Shown piece after piece: positions 31,354 to 40,589 of a stretch of 64,000 bases of DNA (the stretch's first letter is position 1; each line of letters opens with the position of its first letter). The position numbers and the translations under genes were made by a program. The notes beneath the pieces were generated by a model. That model saw only the letters and a list, made by a program, of their open reading frames with translations. It was not told the origin of the DNA and did no database searches. Source of the DNA: Acidimicrobiales bacterium (GTDB taxonomy: Bacteria > Actinomycetota > Acidimicrobiia > Acidimicrobiales > RAAP-2); assembly GCA_017883135.1 (NCBI GenBank), contig JADGOE010000007.1:1-64000 (forward strand), read 5' to 3'.

Positions 31354-33135
31354 CTATTCGATCACGGCGATGACATCGCCGGGGCCGACAGATTCCCCCG
31401 CGGAGACCTTGACCTCTTTGACCGTCCCTGCCCTCTCCGCGTTGACGTTGTTCTCCATCTTCATCGCTTCGAGCACACACACGGTCTGACCAACTTCGAC
31501 GACATCGCCCTCGACAACCAGGACCTTGATGACGGTTCCCTGCATGGGCACCGCGACGGTTCCCGACCCGACCCCCGATGCGGTGGCCTTCGGTCGCGTC
31601 GGGCCTGCACCCCGCGCCGGACCGCTGGCGACTCTTGCGGTGGCGACCTCGCCCGGGTCGGGCACCCAGAGCTTCACCTGGTAGCGCCGCCCGTCCACCT
31701 CGGCGGTGACCTCGCGGAGGACCCTCGGCACGTCGTCGACGGTAGGGCCGGTGGGCGCGGGCGGGGGGGTGGTTCCCTCTGCCGTCACCCCGCTCAGGTC
31801 GAGTGCCTCCTCCACCCAGTTGGTCGAGTGCTCGCCCGAGATGAAGTCCGGGTGGGAGAGGATGGCGATGTCGGCGGGGAGCGTGGTCGCCACCCCTTCG
31901 ATCACGGTCTCGTCGATGGCCCGCAGCATCCGGCGGCGGGCAGCCTCGCGGCCAGGTCCCCAGACCACCAACTTGGCCACCAGATTGTCGTAGAACTGGC
32001 TGAGGGTGTCGCCCGATCCGTATCCGGCGTCCAGGCGGACACCGGGGCCACCGGGGGCGACGAATCGGGAGATGGTGCCCGGCGACGGCGTGAATGCCCC
32101 GCCGGCCGGGTTCTCCGCGTTGATCCGCACTTCGATGGCGTGCCCGTCCCTGCGGACGCTCTCCTGGCTGAACCCGAGTGGTTCGCCCGCGGCCACCCGA
32201 AGTTGCCACTCGACCAGATCGAGGCCGGTGACCAGCTCAGTCACCGGGTGCTCCACCTGCAGGCGGGTGTTCATCTCGAGGAAGAAGAACTCGCCGTCCT
32301 GGTAGAGGAACTCGACGGTGCCGGCATTGACGTAGCCGCAGGCCTCGGCCACCTTGACCGACGCCTCCCCCATGGCCTGGCGGATGTCGTCGGGGAAGTT
32401 CGGCGCCGGGCTCTCCTCGATGAGCTTCTGATGGCGGCGCTGGGCCGAGCAGTCGCGTTCGCCGAGCCACAGTGTGGTGCCGTGGGTGTCGGCGATGATC
32501 TGCATCTCGACATGGCGGGGCCAGGCCAGGTAGCGCTCGACATAGCACTCGTCCCGACCGAAGTAGGCGGCCGACTCGCGCTTGGCCGATTCGAGTGCTT
32601 CGGGCGCCTGGTCCGGCGCTGAGACCACCTTCATGCCCCGGCCGCCACCGCCGAACGCGGCCTTGATCGCCACCGGCCAGCCGGCCTCGTTTCCGAAGGC
32701 GATCACCTCGTCGGCCGACCGAAGCACCTCGGATCGTCCGGGCACGCCCGAGACCCCTGCCCGTTCGGCTGCGTGGCGGGAGCTGATCTTGTCCCCCATG
32801 ATCTCGATGGCCTCGGGCGGCGGCCCGACGAAGGTCACCCCGCGCCGGGTGATGGAGCGAGCGAAGTCGGTGTTCTCCGAAAAGAAGCCGTACCCGGGGT
32901 GGACGGCGTCGGCACCGCTCCGCTCGATCACGTCGAGGATGGCTTCGGTGTTCAGGTAGCTCTCGGCGGCAGTTTGGCCGCCGAGAGCGTACGCCTCGTC
33001 GGCCAGCCGGACATGGAGGGCGTCCCGGTCGAGCTTGGAGTACACGGCGACCGTGGCCACCCCGAGTTCGCGACAGGTCCTGATGACCCGGACCGCGATC
33101 TCCCCCCGGTTGGCGATGAGAACCTTCTTCAGCAC
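31354..33135 (-). CDS. Acetyl/propionyl-CoA carboxylase alpha subunit (biotin carboxylase + BCCP)
   Basis: KVLIANRGEIAVRVIRTCRELG, FGGGGRGMK, EMNTRLQVEHPVTE, C-terminal biotinylation motif VLEAMKMENNV. Confidence 0.94.
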   Translation of the reverse strand: MLKKVLIANRGEIAVRVIRTCRELGVATVAVYSKLDRDALHVRLADEAYALGGQTAAESYLNTEAILDVIERSGADAVHPGYGFFSENTDFARSITRRGVTFVGPPPEAIEIMGDKISSRHAAERAGVSGVPGRSEVLRSADEVIAFGNEAGWPVAIKAAFGGGGRGMKVVSAPDQAPEALESAKRESAAYFGRDECYVERYLAWPRHVEMQIIADTHGTTLWLGERDCSAQRRHQKLIEESPAPNFPDDIRQAMGEASVKVAEACGYVNAGTVEFLYQDGEFFFLEMNTRLQVEHPVTELVTGLDLVEWQLRVAAGEPLGFSQESVRRDGHAIEVRINAENPAGGAFTPSPGTISRFVAPGGPGVRLDAGYGSGDTLSQFYDNLVAKLVVWGPGREAARRRMLRAIDETVIEGVATTLPADIAILSHPDFISGEHSTNWVEEALDLSGVTAEGTTPPPAPTGPTVDDVPRVLREVTAEVDGRRYQVKLWVPDPGEVATARVASGPARGAGPTRPKATASGVGSGTVAVPMQGTVIKVLVVEGDVVEVGQTVCVLEAMKMENNVNAERAGTVKEVKVSAGESVGPGDVIAVIE

Positions 33136-33211
33136 GCTGCGCCTTTCGAATCGGCTTGGGATGAGGCGGTGGTCTCACCACCCCGAGGCGATATAACACT
33201 GTCACGCCCCG

Positions 33212-33217
33212 TAGGGT
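33212..33217 (+). promoter_or_regulatory. Predicted -10 box TAGGGT, 7 nt before ATG of birA
   Basis: TANNNT motif with leaderless spacing. Confidence 0.35.
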
Positions 33218-33224
33218 GTGTGCC

Positions 33225-34013
33225 ATGCCGGGCACGAGGTTCACCAACATTCGGCGGTTCGACTCGATCGACTCCACCAACCGGTACCTCCTCGACGAGG
33301 CCCGGGCCGGGGCGCCCGAGGGTGTCGTCGCCGTCGCCGACCACCAGTCGGCCGGCAGGGGCCGCCTCGGGCGGACGTGGGAGGCGCCACCCGGGTCGAA
33401 CCTGTTGGTGTCGGTGCTGCTCCGTCCGGACCTGCCCGGCGACCAGCGGCACCTGGCCAGCGCGGTGGTGGCCCTGGCCGCGGTCGATGCGGTGAACGCC
33501 GTGGTGGGCACGAGGTTGGGGATCAAGTGGCCGAACGACCTCCTCGGCCCGAACGGCCGGAAGGTCGCCGGGGTCTTGGCCGAGGCCGACCTGGCCGTCC
33601 CACCGTCAAGCACGGGCACCGGTGGCTCACCGATCGTCGTCGGTATCGGGATCAATGTGAATTGGCCGGTCAAGGGCGCGGATCTGCCGGAGGATCTGGT
33701 CGGGGTGGCCACCTCGTTGCACGAGCTGACCGGCCATCCGATCGACCGATCCGTGCTTCTCGACTCCATCTTGGAGGCCCTGGAGCCCCGGGTGTGCGAT
33801 CTGGCAACCGCCGCGGGCCGGATCCGCCAGGCAGGGGACCTGCGTGCGGCGTGCACCACCCTCGGCACCCGGGTCCGAGTGGAACTGGCCGATGAGCGGT
33901 TCGAGGGGACGGCCACCGATGTGACCTCCGAGGGGCACCTGATCGTCGACACCGGCGCCGCACGCCGCACGGTGATCGCCGGAGACGTGGTCCACGTGCG
34001 CCCCGGAGGCTGA
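33225..34013 (+). CDS. birA: Biotin--[acetyl-CoA-carboxylase] ligase
   Basis: DSIDSTNRYLLDEARAG, ADHQSAGRGRLGRTWEAPPGSNL, GIKWPNDLL. Confidence 0.92.
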   Translation: MPGTRFTNIRRFDSIDSTNRYLLDEARAGAPEGVVAVADHQSAGRGRLGRTWEAPPGSNLLVSVLLRPDLPGDQRHLASAVVALAAVDAVNAVVGTRLGIKWPNDLLGPNGRKVAGVLAEADLAVPPSSTGTGGSPIVVGIGINVNWPVKGADLPEDLVGVATSLHELTGHPIDRSVLLDSILEALEPRVCDLATAAGRIRQAGDLRAACTTLGTRVRVELADERFEGTATDVTSEGHLIVDTGAARRTVIAGDVVHVRPGG

Positions 34014-34049
34014 CTGCGCCGCCCTTACAGACAGATGCCTGGCCACGGC

Positions 34050-34055
34050 TAACCT
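34050..34055 (+). promoter_or_regulatory. Predicted -10 box TAACCT, 9 nt before ATG of rmlB
   Basis: TANNNT motif; TTACAG at 34025-34030 is a possible -35 (19-bp spacer). Confidence 0.4.
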
Positions 34056-34064
34056 TTCCTGATC

Positions 34065-35099
34065 ATGCGACTACTCGTCACCGGCGGTGCCGGTTTCATC
34101 GGTTCGAACTTCGTGCGCTACTGGGTCAACCGCCATCCGGCGGACCTGGTCGTGGCCTTCGACGTACTCACCTACGCCGGAAACAGGCCCAATTTGGACG
34201 ATGTCGAGGACCGGATCGAGTTCGTCCAGGGGGACATCGGCGACCTCGAGGTGGTGGGCAAGACGCTCGCCGAGCATCAGATCGATGTGATCGTCAACTT
34301 CGCCGCCGAGTCCCATAACAGCCTGGCCATCCTCGATCCGACTCGCTTCTTCCGGACCAATGTGCTCGGTACCCAGACGCTGGCCGAGGCAGCGCGACGC
34401 CACGGTGTATCGAGGTTCCATCACATCTCCACCTGCGAGGTCTACGGGGACCTGCCGCTCGATTCGGACGAGGTGTTCACCGAGGAGACCCCGTACCGCC
34501 CCCGCACGCCATACAACGCGTCGAAAGCCGGTGCCGACCACGCCGTCCGGGCCTACGTGGAGACCTTCGGGTTGCCGGCCACCATCACCAACTGCTGCAA
34601 CAACTACGGGCCCTATCAGTTCCCCGAGAAGGTGATCCCCCTGTTCACCGCCAAAGCCCTCGACAACCAGCCGCTGCCCCTCTACGCCTCCACCCAGAAC
34701 AGGCGCGAGTGGCTCCATGTCGACGACCACTGCCGGGCGATCGAGTTGGTCCTCCAGCACGGCGAGGTGGGGGAGACCTACAACGTGGGGAGTGGTGTCG
34801 AAGCCAGCATCGAGGAGATCGCCGACGCGATCCTCGAGGCCACCGGCAAGCCACTGACGCTGAAGGAGATCGTTCCGGACCGCCCGAGTCACGACCGGCG
34901 GTACCTCCTCGACTCATCGAAGATCCGCTCGAGCCTGGGGTGGGAGCCGACGGTACCGTTCGCCCAGGGCCTCGCCGACACGGTGGCCTGGTACGCAGCC
35001 AACCGGAGCTGGTGGGAACCCCTGCGCGACCGGGCTCCGGTGGTCGAAGGGGCGTGGGCGACGACGGACTCTCTGTCCGGCCCTGCCACCCGACCGTGA
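34065..35099 (+). CDS. rmlB: dTDP-glucose 4,6-dehydratase
   Basis: VTGGAGFIGSNFVRYW, FAAESHNSLAI, YNASKAGADH, NCCNNYGPYQFPEKVIP. Confidence 0.88.
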   Translation: MRLLVTGGAGFIGSNFVRYWVNRHPADLVVAFDVLTYAGNRPNLDDVEDRIEFVQGDIGDLEVVGKTLAEHQIDVIVNFAAESHNSLAILDPTRFFRTNVLGTQTLAEAARRHGVSRFHHISTCEVYGDLPLDSDEVFTEETPYRPRTPYNASKAGADHAVRAYVETFGLPATITNCCNNYGPYQFPEKVIPLFTAKALDNQPLPLYASTQNRREWLHVDDHCRAIELVLQHGEVGETYNVGSGVEASIEEIADAILEATGKPLTLKEIVPDRPSHDRRYLLDSSKIRSSLGWEPTVPFAQGLADTVAWYAANRSWWEPLRDRAPVVEGAWATTDSLSGPATRP

Positions 35100-36046
35100 A
35101 CCGCCCGCTTCGGGTGCTGGTCACCGGCGGCAACGGCCAGCTCGGCCGTGACCTCCGGGACGTGTTGGCCGGCGCCGTCCCCGCGGGAGGCCAGCAGCGG
35201 AGCGAGGCGGATGGCCACGGCATACTGCCACCGGTCACCGAGGGGACCTTCGAGGTGCTCTCCACCGACGTCGATACCCTCGACGTAGTCGATCGGACCG
35301 CGGTGCGGGGAGCGATCGCCGGATTCCGCCCGGACATCGTGCTCCATGGCGGGGCCTACACGGCAGTTGATGCCTGCGAGTCCGACCCTGACACCGCGTT
35401 CGCGGTCAACGCCCTCGGCTCCCGGCATATCGCCGAAGCGACGATGGACGTCGGGGCCCATCTGGTCTACATCTCGACCGACTACGTCTTCGACGGCACC
35501 CTCGACCGGCCCTATGACGAGTGGGACCAGCCCAATCCGCGCTCGGTGTACGGGCGCAGCAAGCTCGGGGGGGAGCTGGAGGTCCGCTCCATCGCCGGCG
35601 CATCGTCCACCGTGGTCCGGACGGCGTGGGTGAGCGGTGCCCACGGCGCCAACATGGTCAAGACGGTGTTGCGCCTGGCCGGCGCAGCTCCGGCCGGCCC
35701 ACTCCGGTTCGTCGACGACCAGCACGGCTGTCCCACCTTCACCGCCGATCTGGCACGAGCCGTGGTCCGTCTGGCGCTCGATCGCCGGCCGGGGACGTTC
35801 CATGTGACCAACCAGGGGGAGACCACCTGGTACGGATTCGCCCGAGCCGCCGTGGCCGCAGCCGGCCTCGACCCGGGCATGGTGGAGCCGATCGCCACTT
35901 CCGAGCTCGACCCGCCCCGCCCGGCTCACCGCCCGGCCAACTCGAGGCTCGACAACGCCGCGCTCCGCCTGTCGGGACTCCCGATGCTGCCACCGTGGGC
36001 GGAGTCCCTCGAGCGCCTGGTCACGGCCGTGTCCGGCGAGACCTGA
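35096..36046 (+). CDS. rmlD: dTDP-4-dehydrorhamnose reductase
   Basis: VTGGNGQLGRDLRDV, GAYTAVDACESDPDTAFAVNALG, YISTDYVFDG, YGRSKLGGE; GTG start overlaps rmlB stop. Confidence 0.9.
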   Translation: MNRPLRVLVTGGNGQLGRDLRDVLAGAVPAGGQQRSEADGHGILPPVTEGTFEVLSTDVDTLDVVDRTAVRGAIAGFRPDIVLHGGAYTAVDACESDPDTAFAVNALGSRHIAEATMDVGAHLVYISTDYVFDGTLDRPYDEWDQPNPRSVYGRSKLGGELEVRSIAGASSTVVRTAWVSGAHGANMVKTVLRLAGAAPAGPLRFVDDQHGCPTFTADLARAVVRLALDRRPGTFHVTNQGETTWYGFARAAVAAAGLDPGMVEPIATSELDPPRPAHRPANSRLDNAALRLSGLPMLPPWAESLERLVTAVSGET

Positions 36047-36206
36047 CACGACCACACCGGTCGGTGGGCTACCACGCGATCGTGGGCCACCGAAGTCGGT
36101 TCGCTGCATTGGGACCGCCATCGACAGAAGGGAACGCCGACGATGGACGACCGAGCCAGCACCGACGGCAACGGTTGAGCTCCAGAATCTGCCTGACCGG
36201 ACCGAC

Positions 36207-37799
36207 ATGAAGAGGACCCACGAAATCGACGAGGGAGCTGCACGGATGACGACAGGCAACGGGAGTCCGGCGGGGGGCAGCGGCTCCGGCCCGACGAGGG
36301 TGCCCGACAACGACACGGGCCGGGCCGTCGCCACCTTCGGCCAAGGAGGGACGTCGGTGCGGGTCCTGCCCCACGGCCGGGGGCACACCGTGGCAGTCAT
36401 CGGTGTCGGGTATGTGGGGCTGCCCACCGCGGCCACCCTTGCTCATCTCGGCCACCGGGTGACCTGCGGCGACACCGATTCGGCCAAGGTCGCGATGCTC
36501 GAGGCAGGCAACGTCCCCATCGTGGAGGACCACCTCGAAGAACTGGTGCGCGAGGGCCAGGCGGCCGGCCGTCTCCGGTTCGTGGTCGGCGCCACCGCTG
36601 CGGTGCAGGGCGCCGAATTCGTGTTCCTGTGCGTGCCCACACCGCAGGGCGACGACGGTTCGGCCGACCTCTCCTTCGTCGAGGCCGTGGCAGAGGAGAT
36701 CGGACCCCACCTCTCGTCCGGTTCGGTGATCGTCAACAAGTCGACGGTCCCGGTGGGGTCGACCCTGGTGGTCGAACGGGTACTGGGCCGCCACGACGTC
36801 ACGGTCGTGTCCAATCCGGAGTTCCTGCGGGAGGGGACCGCAGTGGCGGACAGCCTCCATCCCGAACGCATCGTGGTCGGAGCGGACGACCAATCTGCCG
36901 CGGCCAGGGTCGGTGATCTCTTCGCCGGGACCCATGCCCCGTTGCTGATCACCGATTCCGCCACTGCCGAGACGATCAAGTACGCCTCGAATGCGTTTCT
37001 GGCCACCAAGTTGAGCTTCATCAATGCGGTTGCCGGGCTGTGCGAGGCGGTCGGTGCGGATGTGCGGGATGTCATCTTGGGGCTCGGATACGACAAGCGC
37101 ATCGGGTTCGAGTACCTGCGACCCGGCCCGGGGTGGGGTGGGAGCTGTCTGCCCAAGGACACCAGGGCACTGGTCCACATCGCCGAGCAGGCGGGGTATG
37201 ACTTTTCGTTCCTCAGGGGAGCCATCGCAACCAACGACGAGCAGTTCGTGCGAGTGGTGGACAAGGTCAAGGCGGCAGTGGCCCCGTCGATCGGGGGTAC
37301 TTCGGTCGGGCAGGGCCCGACCCGGGGTTCCTCGGCAGCGGTGGGCCGGTCGTCTTCGGAAGACGACTTCGGCGGAGCCGTCATCGCCGTGTGGGGACTC
37401 ACCTTCAAGGCCGGCACCGACGACCTGCGGAACTCGCCCGCCGTCGAAGTGTCGCTGCGCCTGGTGGAGGGTGGCGCCACCGTGCAGGCTTTCGACCCTA
37501 CGGTGTCGGTACCTGCCGGTCACGGGTCGATACCCGTTGCCGGGCTGGCCGGGCTCTCCGATGACGGATACTCCCCAGTGTCGGGTGGATCACTTCTCGC
37601 CTTCGCCGACGCTTATGCAGCCTGCGCGGGAGCGGTGGCCTTGGTGGTGCTCACCGAGTGGGATGAATTCCGCTGGCTGGACTTCGATGCCGTACGCGCA
37701 ACGATGGCAACGCCGGTGGTGGTCGACGCCCGCAACCTGCTGGATCCGGCCCAGCTCCGGAGGCTCGGCTTCGAGTACACCGGCATCGGTCGGCGATGA
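36207..37799 (+). CDS. UDP-glucose/GDP-mannose dehydrogenase family protein, likely UDP-glucose 6-dehydrogenase
   Basis: VAVIGVGYVGLPTAATLAHLGH, NPEFLREGTAVADSLHPERIVVG, GPGWGGSCLPKDTRAL; start codon uncertain. Confidence 0.9.
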   Translation: MKRTHEIDEGAARMTTGNGSPAGGSGSGPTRVPDNDTGRAVATFGQGGTSVRVLPHGRGHTVAVIGVGYVGLPTAATLAHLGHRVTCGDTDSAKVAMLEAGNVPIVEDHLEELVREGQAAGRLRFVVGATAAVQGAEFVFLCVPTPQGDDGSADLSFVEAVAEEIGPHLSSGSVIVNKSTVPVGSTLVVERVLGRHDVTVVSNPEFLREGTAVADSLHPERIVVGADDQSAAARVGDLFAGTHAPLLITDSATAETIKYASNAFLATKLSFINAVAGLCEAVGADVRDVILGLGYDKRIGFEYLRPGPGWGGSCLPKDTRALVHIAEQAGYDFSFLRGAIATNDEQFVRVVDKVKAAVAPSIGGTSVGQGPTRGSSAAVGRSSSEDDFGGAVIAVWGLTFKAGTDDLRNSPAVEVSLRLVEGGATVQAFDPTVSVPAGHGSIPVAGLAGLSDDGYSPVSGGSLLAFADAYAACAGAVALVVLTEWDEFRWLDFDAVRATMATPVVVDARNLLDPAQLRRLGFEYTGIGRR

Positions 37800-38794
37800 G
37801 CGGCCGCCACCTGGTGATGGGCGGTGGAGGCTTCCTGGGTTCGCACCTGTGCGACCAGCTGTTGGCGCGGGGCGACCAGGTCGTGTGCGTCGACGACTTT
37901 TCGACCGGTCGCCGATCCAATGTCGCCCACCTCGGGGAGCACCCGGGCTTCACCCTGGTCGAGGCCGATGTCTCAGTGGAGTTGCCGGTCGAGGGAATGG
38001 TGACCGGGGTGTTCCACCTGGCCAGCCCGGCCTCGCCACCCGACTACCTGGCCCGGCCCCTTCAGACGTTGGCCGTGGGCAGCGAAGGCACGCGCCGGGG
38101 CCTCGAATTGGCCCATCGTCACGGAGCGCGCTTCCTGCTGGCCTCGACGAGCGAGGTGTATGGCGACCCCGAAGTCCACCCCCAGACCGAGTCCTACTGG
38201 GGAAACGTCAATCCGGTGGGACCGCGCAGCGTCTACGACGAGGCGAAGCGGTTCGCCGAGGCGCTGACCATGGCCCACCGCCGCACCCTCGGCACCGACG
38301 CGGCCGTCGCCAGGATCTTCAACACCTACGGCCCTCGCCTCCGGCCCGATGACGGGAGAGTCGTCTCCAACTTCCTCCTCCAGGCCATGCAAGGTGAGCC
38401 GCTCACCGTGTACGGGGACGGAAGCCAGACCCGGAGCCTCTGCTACGTCGACGACGAGGTGCGGGGGCTGATCGCCCTGTTCGACTCGGATCTGAGCGGC
38501 CCGGTCAATGTCGGCAACCCCGACGAGTACACGGTTCTCCAGTTGGCGCACACCGTGGTGGAACTGCTTGGATCCTCGTCCACCATCGTCCACCTGCCTC
38601 TTCCCGCAGATGACCCGACACGCCGACGGCCGGACATCACTCTTGCCAGCGACGCACTGGGCTGGTGGCCGACGACCGCGCTGGAGGTGGGCCTGGCCCG
38701 CACCGCGGCCTACTTGGCTGAAGATGCAGGCGTGACCGCCCCGACTCGGCCCACGGCTGGGGGAGCGGGTGCCGACGACAGTGCTAGAGAGTGA
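37796..38794 (+). CDS. UDP-glucuronate decarboxylase (UDP-xylose synthase)-like epimerase
   Basis: HLASPASPPDYLARPLQTLAVGSEGT, RFLLASTSEVYGDPEVHPQTESYWGNVNPVGPRSVYDEAKR; overlaps the upstream dehydrogenase stop. Confidence 0.88.
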   Translation: MSGRHLVMGGGGFLGSHLCDQLLARGDQVVCVDDFSTGRRSNVAHLGEHPGFTLVEADVSVELPVEGMVTGVFHLASPASPPDYLARPLQTLAVGSEGTRRGLELAHRHGARFLLASTSEVYGDPEVHPQTESYWGNVNPVGPRSVYDEAKRFAEALTMAHRRTLGTDAAVARIFNTYGPRLRPDDGRVVSNFLLQAMQGEPLTVYGDGSQTRSLCYVDDEVRGLIALFDSDLSGPVNVGNPDEYTVLQLAHTVVELLGSSSTIVHLPLPADDPTRRRPDITLASDALGWWPTTALEVGLARTAAYLAEDAGVTAPTRPTAGGAGADDSARE

Positions 38795-38851
38795 GCACCC
38801 GAGGACAAGGTCCCCGCACGAAGACCACGGCCGGGCAAGGAGCGCAATCCC

Positions 38852-39604
38852 ATGACTGATGCCGGACAACAGGCTGTTCCGGGCGAACCGGACGGTAGGA
38901 CCGAGCAGTTCCACTTGCTGTCGGTGATCGTCCCGGTCTTCAACGAGCGGGCCACGGTGGCCGAGGTGCTCCGGCGTATCAGGGCGGTCGCCCTTCCGGT
39001 GGCGGTCGAAGTGATCGTGGTCGACGACGGCTCATCCGACGGGACCGACAAGGTATTGGCAGCTCTCGGCGACTCGACGGTCCGGGTGCTGACGCATGCA
39101 GGCAACAAGGGCAAGGGCGCAGCCATCCGCACCGGCATGGAGGCCATCCGCGGCGACCTGGTCCTGATCCAAGATGCCGACCTCGAGTACGACCCGGAGG
39201 ACTGGACCAAGCTGCTCGACCCCATCCTTCGGGGCAAGGCCCGTATCGTCTACGGGAGCCGCTTCACCGGCGAGCGGAAGAACATGCTGCCGCTCCACTG
39301 GATCGGCAACCGGTTCCTCTCGCTGGTCACCAACATCCTGTACTCGTCGACACTCTCCGACATGGAGACCTGCTACAAGCTCTTCGACCGTCGGGTGCTC
39401 GAGGGGATCACCATTCGCTCCGACAAGTTCGACTTTGAGCCCGAGATCACCGCCAAGGTGTTGCGCCGGGGCTTCCGGATCTACGAGGTCCCCATCTCCT
39501 ATGCCGGACGCGAGGTCACCGAGGGGAAGAAGATCACGTGGCGAGACGGAATCGGGGCGTTGAGGGCCCTGGTCAAGTACCGGTTCACCCCGCTCGACAC
39601 GTGA
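38852..39604 (+). CDS. GT2 glycosyltransferase, polyprenyl-phosphate-sugar synthase-like
   Basis: LSVIVPVFNERATVAEVL, VIVVDDGSSDGTD, IQDADLEYDPEDW, YGSRF. Confidence 0.85.
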   Translation: MTDAGQQAVPGEPDGRTEQFHLLSVIVPVFNERATVAEVLRRIRAVALPVAVEVIVVDDGSSDGTDKVLAALGDSTVRVLTHAGNKGKGAAIRTGMEAIRGDLVLIQDADLEYDPEDWTKLLDPILRGKARIVYGSRFTGERKNMLPLHWIGNRFLSLVTNILYSSTLSDMETCYKLFDRRVLEGITIRSDKFDFEPEITAKVLRRGFRIYEVPISYAGREVTEGKKITWRDGIGALRALVKYRFTPLDT

Positions 39605-40575
39605 GCCCGGACATCGGTGCCCGCAGAGTAGGGAGGACCGGCAAACCTTCCCCCACCCCACCTTCGGATCCGGACAGGGTCGCCTCCCTCCACCAGCTGG
39701 CCGTGGTCATCGTCAACTACGAGTCAGGCGAGGCTCTGGCCCGGTGCGCCGAAGGGCTGCACGCGGAGGGTGTCGCCGAGATGGTGGTGGTGGACAACGG
39801 ATCGTCCGACGGATCGCTTGCCGAGCTTCGGAGACGCCTCCCCGGTGTGGAGGTGCTGGTCACCGGTCGCAACCTGGGATACGGGCCGGCTGCCAACCGG
39901 GGGGTGGCCGCCACCTCGGCGCCCTCGGTCCTCGTGTGCAACCCCGACCTGGTGGTGCACGCAGGCGCGCTGAGCGTTCTCGAGGGGGTGTTGGAAGATG
40001 ACCCCGGCTGTGCCCTGGTGGGTCCCCTGATCCGGACTTCGGAGGGAGATCGCTATCCGTCGGCCCGGCAGTTCCCCTCGATGGTCGACGCGGCCGGACA
40101 TGCGCTGTTCGGCATCTTCGCCCCCGACAACCGGTTCACCCACGCCTATCATCAGTCGCGACTCGAGAGCCCCGACGGAGTCCCACGGGTGGTCGATTGG
40201 GTGTCGGGAGCGTGCTTTCTGGTGAGGCGTTCCGCATTCGAACAAGTCGGCGGTTTCGACGAGTCGTACTTCATGTACGCGGAGGACGTGGATCTTTGTT
40301 GGCGTCTCGGGCGTGCCGGTTGGACGGTGGCGTACGCGACCGCCGCCGAGGTCACCCACCTTCAGGGGATCTCCACCGACCGGCATCCCTTCCGGATGAT
40401 CTACGAGCACCACCGTTCTCTCCTGCGGTTTGCCGGCCGATCGTCGGAAGGGTGGCGCCGAGCCCTGCTCCCCCTGGTAGCGCTGGGTATCGGCGCCCGG
40501 GCGCTGCTGGCCTGCCTGGCCCAGGTCAGCCGTTCCCGACCCGCCGCGACCGAGGCGCCCGACCACAGGCTGTAG
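39601..40575 (+). CDS. GT2 glycosyltransferase, WbbL-type rhamnosyltransferase-like
   Basis: VVIVNYESGEALARC, VVDNGSSDGSL, NLGYGPAANRGV, GACFLVRRSAFEQVGGFDESYFMYAEDVDLCWR; GTG start overlaps upstream stop. Confidence 0.82.
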   Translation: MSPDIGARRVGRTGKPSPTPPSDPDRVASLHQLAVVIVNYESGEALARCAEGLHAEGVAEMVVVDNGSSDGSLAELRRRLPGVEVLVTGRNLGYGPAANRGVAATSAPSVLVCNPDLVVHAGALSVLEGVLEDDPGCALVGPLIRTSEGDRYPSARQFPSMVDAAGHALFGIFAPDNRFTHAYHQSRLESPDGVPRVVDWVSGACFLVRRSAFEQVGGFDESYFMYAEDVDLCWRLGRAGWTVAYATAAEVTHLQGISTDRHPFRMIYEHHRSLLRFAGRSSEGWRRALLPLVALGIGARALLACLAQVSRSRPAATEAPDHRL

Positions 40576-40589
40576 GGTGTCGACCGATC

